Below, piece after piece: positions 5,470-6,410 of a stretch of DNA of 6,410 nucleotides (position 1 is its first letter; each line of letters opens with the position of its first letter). Made by a program: the position numbers and the translations under genes. Origin of the DNA: JAJYIV01 sp964499955 (GTDB lineage Bacteria > Patescibacteriota > Patescibacteriia > UBA9934 > GWF2-40-263); assembly GCA_964499955.1 (NCBI GenBank), contig CAZCMI010000031.1, forward strand, positions 1-6,410, written 5' to 3'. The notes beneath the pieces were generated by a model. It ran no database searches and was not told where the DNA came from. It worked only from the letters and a program-made list of their open reading frames with translations.

Positions 5470-5928
5470 ATGAATCAGGCCTTCCGTCGCATCCTTCACC
5501 TGGCCCGTCGCACGGGCGACCGCATCATCGTTACCGATCCGGAAGGAACGGACGTCTTTGTTGTGATGGGTTTGGATCAATACGAGGCCTTTTTGAGCGA
5601 TGAACCGGTTTCGCCTCCTCCGGCCCCCAAGCCTCAATCCGTGCCTGTCCGGTCCATCCCTTCGCCGCCGACGCCGGATTCCATCGTTTCCGTCGCGATT
5701 GAAGACGAACCGGCACGCCCGGCACCCGCAACCCCCGCCGTTCCGCCCCCCGCCGCGTCCGTCATTCCGCCCGTTTCTCCCCGTGACGCGGTCACGCCTC
5801 TTCCGCCGGAACCGGCCGCCGCGGCAAAACCGGCTGAAAATGAGCCTGTTTCCGAACATCTCCCCCCTGTCGCCGGTGACGAAGACGATTTCGGGGAAGA
5901 ACAGTTCTATTTGGAGCCCGTAGAATAG
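5470..5928 (+). CDS. Small protein: Phd/YefM-like N-terminal module with a proline-rich tail
   Basis: A 152-residue predicted cytoplasmic protein with no signal peptide or membrane segment. Residues 1-43 (FRRILHLARRTGDRIIVTDPEGTDVFVVMGLDQYEAFL) have the look of the N-terminal DNA-binding part of Phd/YefM antitoxins: a helix, a short strand pair 'RIIVTDPEG..VFVVMGLDQY', then a helix. Residues 46-133 hold 29 prolines with Ala, Ser and Glu and must be disordered. The tail is acidic and ends in GDEDDFGEEQFYLEPVE (136-152), whose FYLEPVE end looks like a conserved short motif. No toxin gene is adjacent, so a toxin-antitoxin role is not supported; regulation or protein tethering are guesses. Start choice: ATG 5455 is in frame and would add five residues (MPLFP), but it lies in the predicted -10 box. 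Neither start has a Shine-Dalgarno. A hairpin terminator follows 5 bases after the stop. Confidence 0.75.
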   Translation: MNQAFRRILHLARRTGDRIIVTDPEGTDVFVVMGLDQYEAFLSDEPVSPPPAPKPQSVPVRSIPSPPTPDSIVSVAIEDEPARPAPATPAVPPPAASVIPPVSPRDAVTPLPPEPAAAAKPAENEPVSEHLPPVAGDEDDFGEEQFYLEPVE

Positions 5929-5933
5929 GGAGG

Positions 5934-5960
5934 GAACCCCTTGCGCGTTTCAAGGGGTTC
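5934..5960 (+). terminator. Hairpin terminator after the Phd-like gene
   Basis: GAACCCCTTG (5934-5943) and CAAGGGGTTC (5951-5960) form a perfect 10-bp stem with a 7-base loop, starting 5 bases after the stop codon. The tail after it is only weakly T-rich (TGTTACACTT), so termination may be partial. The tuf promoter candidate overlaps it. Confidence 0.7.
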
Positions 5961-5969
5961 TGTTACACT
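5941..5969 (+). promoter_or_regulatory. Probable tuf promoter overlapping the terminator
   Basis: TTGCGC (5941-5946; 3 of 6), exactly 17 bases, then TACACT (5964-5969; 4 of 6) with the extended TG at 5961-5962. The predicted start near 5976 gives a leader of about 89 bases. The -35 lies in the hairpin's left arm and loop. An alternative -10, TATAGG (5982-5987), has no good -35. A tuf gene must have a strong promoter nearby, but which box is used is uncertain. Confidence 0.45.
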
Positions 5970-6005
5970 TCGGCCACCTTTTATAGGCAACTAACTTATT
6001 CACTC

Positions 6006-6050
6006 TTGGGCTGTTCCTCGCCGCCTCACGGTCGGAGCGGAACATCCCAA
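6006..6050 (+). promoter_or_regulatory. Long hairpin in the tuf 5' leader
   Basis: TTGGGCTGTTCC (6006-6017) pairs with GGAACATCCCAA (6039-6050) at 11 of 12 positions, with one C/T mismatch. An inner stem, CCGCC (6021-6025) with GGTCGG (6030-6035; T6032 bulged), closes on the loop TCAC. It is not followed by a T run, so it is unlikely to be a terminator. It ends 14 bases before the tuf ATG. Possible roles are mRNA stability or control of translation; no known riboswitch class was recognised. Confidence 0.6.
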
Positions 6051-6064
6051 CGTTCTTCTAACGT
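6050..6064 (+). promoter_or_regulatory. Small hairpin touching the tuf start codon
   Basis: ACGTT (6050-6054), loop CTTCT, AACGT (6060-6064) is a perfect 5-bp inverted repeat ending at the base before ATG 6065, where a Shine-Dalgarno would normally be. It is weak as an RNA stem and shares base A6050 with the larger hairpin. Chance is possible. Confidence 0.3.

Positions 6065-6410
<346 letters not shown>

Noticed and set aside
5435..5473. 12-codon upstream frame (MGKTAQQCLYSL) whose stop overlaps ATG 5470 as ATGA
   Set aside because: Tempting as translational coupling, but it has no ribosome-binding site and would start upstream of the predicted transcript start near 5463.
5292..5603. Open frame of 103 codons on + through the gap and into the Phd-like gene
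   Set aside because: It overlaps the Phd-like gene in another frame and its composition is featureless.
5470..5928. Toxin-antitoxin module
   Set aside because: Only a Phd-like half is present; neither neighbour looks like a toxin.

Overview
The window comes from a GC-rich bacterial chromosome. It lies between the two translation-elongation GTPase genes: it opens inside fusA (EF-G, 3' half) and closes inside tuf (EF-Tu, 5' third), with about 5 kb between them. My best guess at the lineage is the Patescibacteria/CPR radiation (Parcubacteria-like). The clues are a surface-type protein built from degenerate beta-sandwich modules of a style common in that group, a Phd-like N-terminal module with a long proline-rich tail beside tuf, and a reduced membrane-anchored Clp ATPase. 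This is pattern recognition, not a database result, and the GC content is high for that group.

Layout, all protein genes on the + strand: fusA 3' part (2-1030), a strong hairpin terminator, a 75-base gap with a perfect DnaA-box 9-mer and an extended -10 promoter, a NahK-like sugar 1-kinase of the APH fold (1141-2166), a promoter plus an 18-base inverted repeat, a 621-residue membrane-anchored surface protein (2208-4073), 20 bases, a membrane-anchored single-ring Clp/Hsp100 ATPase (4094-5221), a bidirectional terminator, about 210 bases without a protein gene, a Phd-like/proline-rich small protein (5470-5928), a hairpin terminator with an overlapping promoter, a structured 5' leader, and tuf (6065 onward). 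In many bacteria fusA and tuf are adjacent in the str operon; here each has its own signals and four genes sit between them.

The stretch that standard gene calling would leave empty (5222-5469) looks the most interesting. On the - strand it has TTGACG, exactly 17 bases, then TGCTATGCT. The predicted transcript would begin at a 7-bp stem and end about 160 bases later at the hairpin shared with the Clp gene. This is a good candidate for an unrecognised small RNA. Its promoter stands back to back with a + strand TTGACA promoter for the Phd-like gene, and the two -35 boxes form a perfect inverted repeat.

None of the five visible start codons has a Shine-Dalgarno sequence at normal spacing. For three of them the predicted transcription start lies only about 3-14 bases upstream, so near-leaderless translation may be common here. 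The surface protein and the Clp-type ATPase probably form a two-gene envelope operon: the first points outward, while the second is predicted to keep its ATPase in the cytoplasm. All promoter, RNA and operon statements are inferred from sequence alone.
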